The notes under the pieces are model-generated. The model was not told where the DNA came from and did not search any database. It saw nothing but the letters and a program-made list of their open reading frames with translations. From NCBI GenBank assembly GCA_030606845.1, contig JAUWFP010000159.1, positions 1 through 5,608 of the forward strand: DNA of 5,608 nt, written 5' to 3'. Shown here piece after piece: positions 5,465 through 5,608 of this stretch (positions are counted from its first letter, which is position 1; each line of letters starts with the position of its first letter). Origin of the DNA: Anaerolineales bacterium (GTDB lineage: Bacteria; Chloroflexota; Anaerolineae; Anaerolineales; E44-bin32). A program made the translations under genes and the position numbers.

Positions 5465-5608
5465 TTAGCCACCGGGTGTTGGTGTCAGGGTGGGTGTTGG
5501 GGTTGCGGTCGGCACCGGTGGAGGCGCGGATTGGGTTGCACAAACTTCATCAGCCTCTGAGGCTGTCGGTGCTAAATCAGGGAATTCCCAGGCGTTGAGC
5601 GCAGCATT
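5465..5608 (-). CDS. C-terminal end of a secreted-type protein with Thr/Pro-rich tail (partial)
   Basis: The minus strand is open from the right edge to a TAA at 5467-5465, giving the last 47 residues of a gene whose start lies outside the window. The visible part reads NAALNAWEFPDLAP at the edge, then a short acidic stretch with one cysteine (ASEADEVCATQ), then a low-complexity tail APPPVPTATPTPT followed by LTPTPGG. Thr-Pro-rich tails of this kind are common in exported or surface proteins of Chloroflexota and are read here as an extracellular linker or C-terminal extension. No domain can be named. The repeating ACC/CCA/ACA/CCC codon pattern and the stop right after the repeat argue that this frame is genuinely coding. 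Confidence 0.7.
   Translation of the reverse strand, partial: NAALNAWEFPDLAPTASEADEVCATQSAPPPVPTATPTPTLTPTPGG

Overview
This window reads as ordinary chromosomal DNA from a free-living bacterium. A member of the Chloroflexota (Anaerolineae-like) is my best guess, with modest confidence. The base composition is moderate, TTG and GTG start codons are used freely, a secreted-type protein tail is rich in Thr-Pro, and one spacer holds a GTAGAGAC/GTCTCTAC hairpin of a kind I associate with Chloroflexota and Cyanobacteria spacers. No ribosomal gene is present to fix the lineage.

Left part (1-2314, plus strand). A complete nuoN encodes the antiporter-like subunit N of respiratory complex I. It ends in front of a strong intrinsic terminator (1488-1521), so it is probably the last gene of a nuo operon entering from the left. 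A second short unit follows: an acylphosphatase whose stop codon overlaps the TTG start of an Mth938/DUF498-family protein (TTGA overlap). The human relative of that second protein, NDUFAF3, is a complex I assembly factor, so its position about 500 bases after nuoN is the most interesting contextual point here.

Middle (2315-3583). A HAD-superfamily sugar-phosphate phosphatase/phosphoglucomutase-like enzyme starts at a GTG on the plus strand. It faces the minus-strand genes across a 461-base convergent spacer. That spacer holds the GTAGAGAC hairpin and a second long imperfect hairpin that could terminate the minus-strand unit, and no convincing gene.

Right part (3584-5608, minus strand). A small unrecognised five-helix membrane protein is followed by ribonuclease Z, the tRNA 3'-end maturation endonuclease. 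RNase Z most likely starts at a TTG with a good ribosome binding site and may have its own promoter overlapping the end of the membrane-protein gene. After 440 bases of mostly uninterpreted spacer, the right edge contains the C-terminal 47 codons of another minus-strand gene, a secreted-type protein ending in a Thr/Pro-rich tail.

I see no CRISPR array, transposase, phage gene, toxin-antitoxin pair, tRNA or rRNA, and no obvious new multi-gene system. The genes are mainly housekeeping: respiration, acyl-phosphate and sugar-phosphate chemistry, and tRNA processing.
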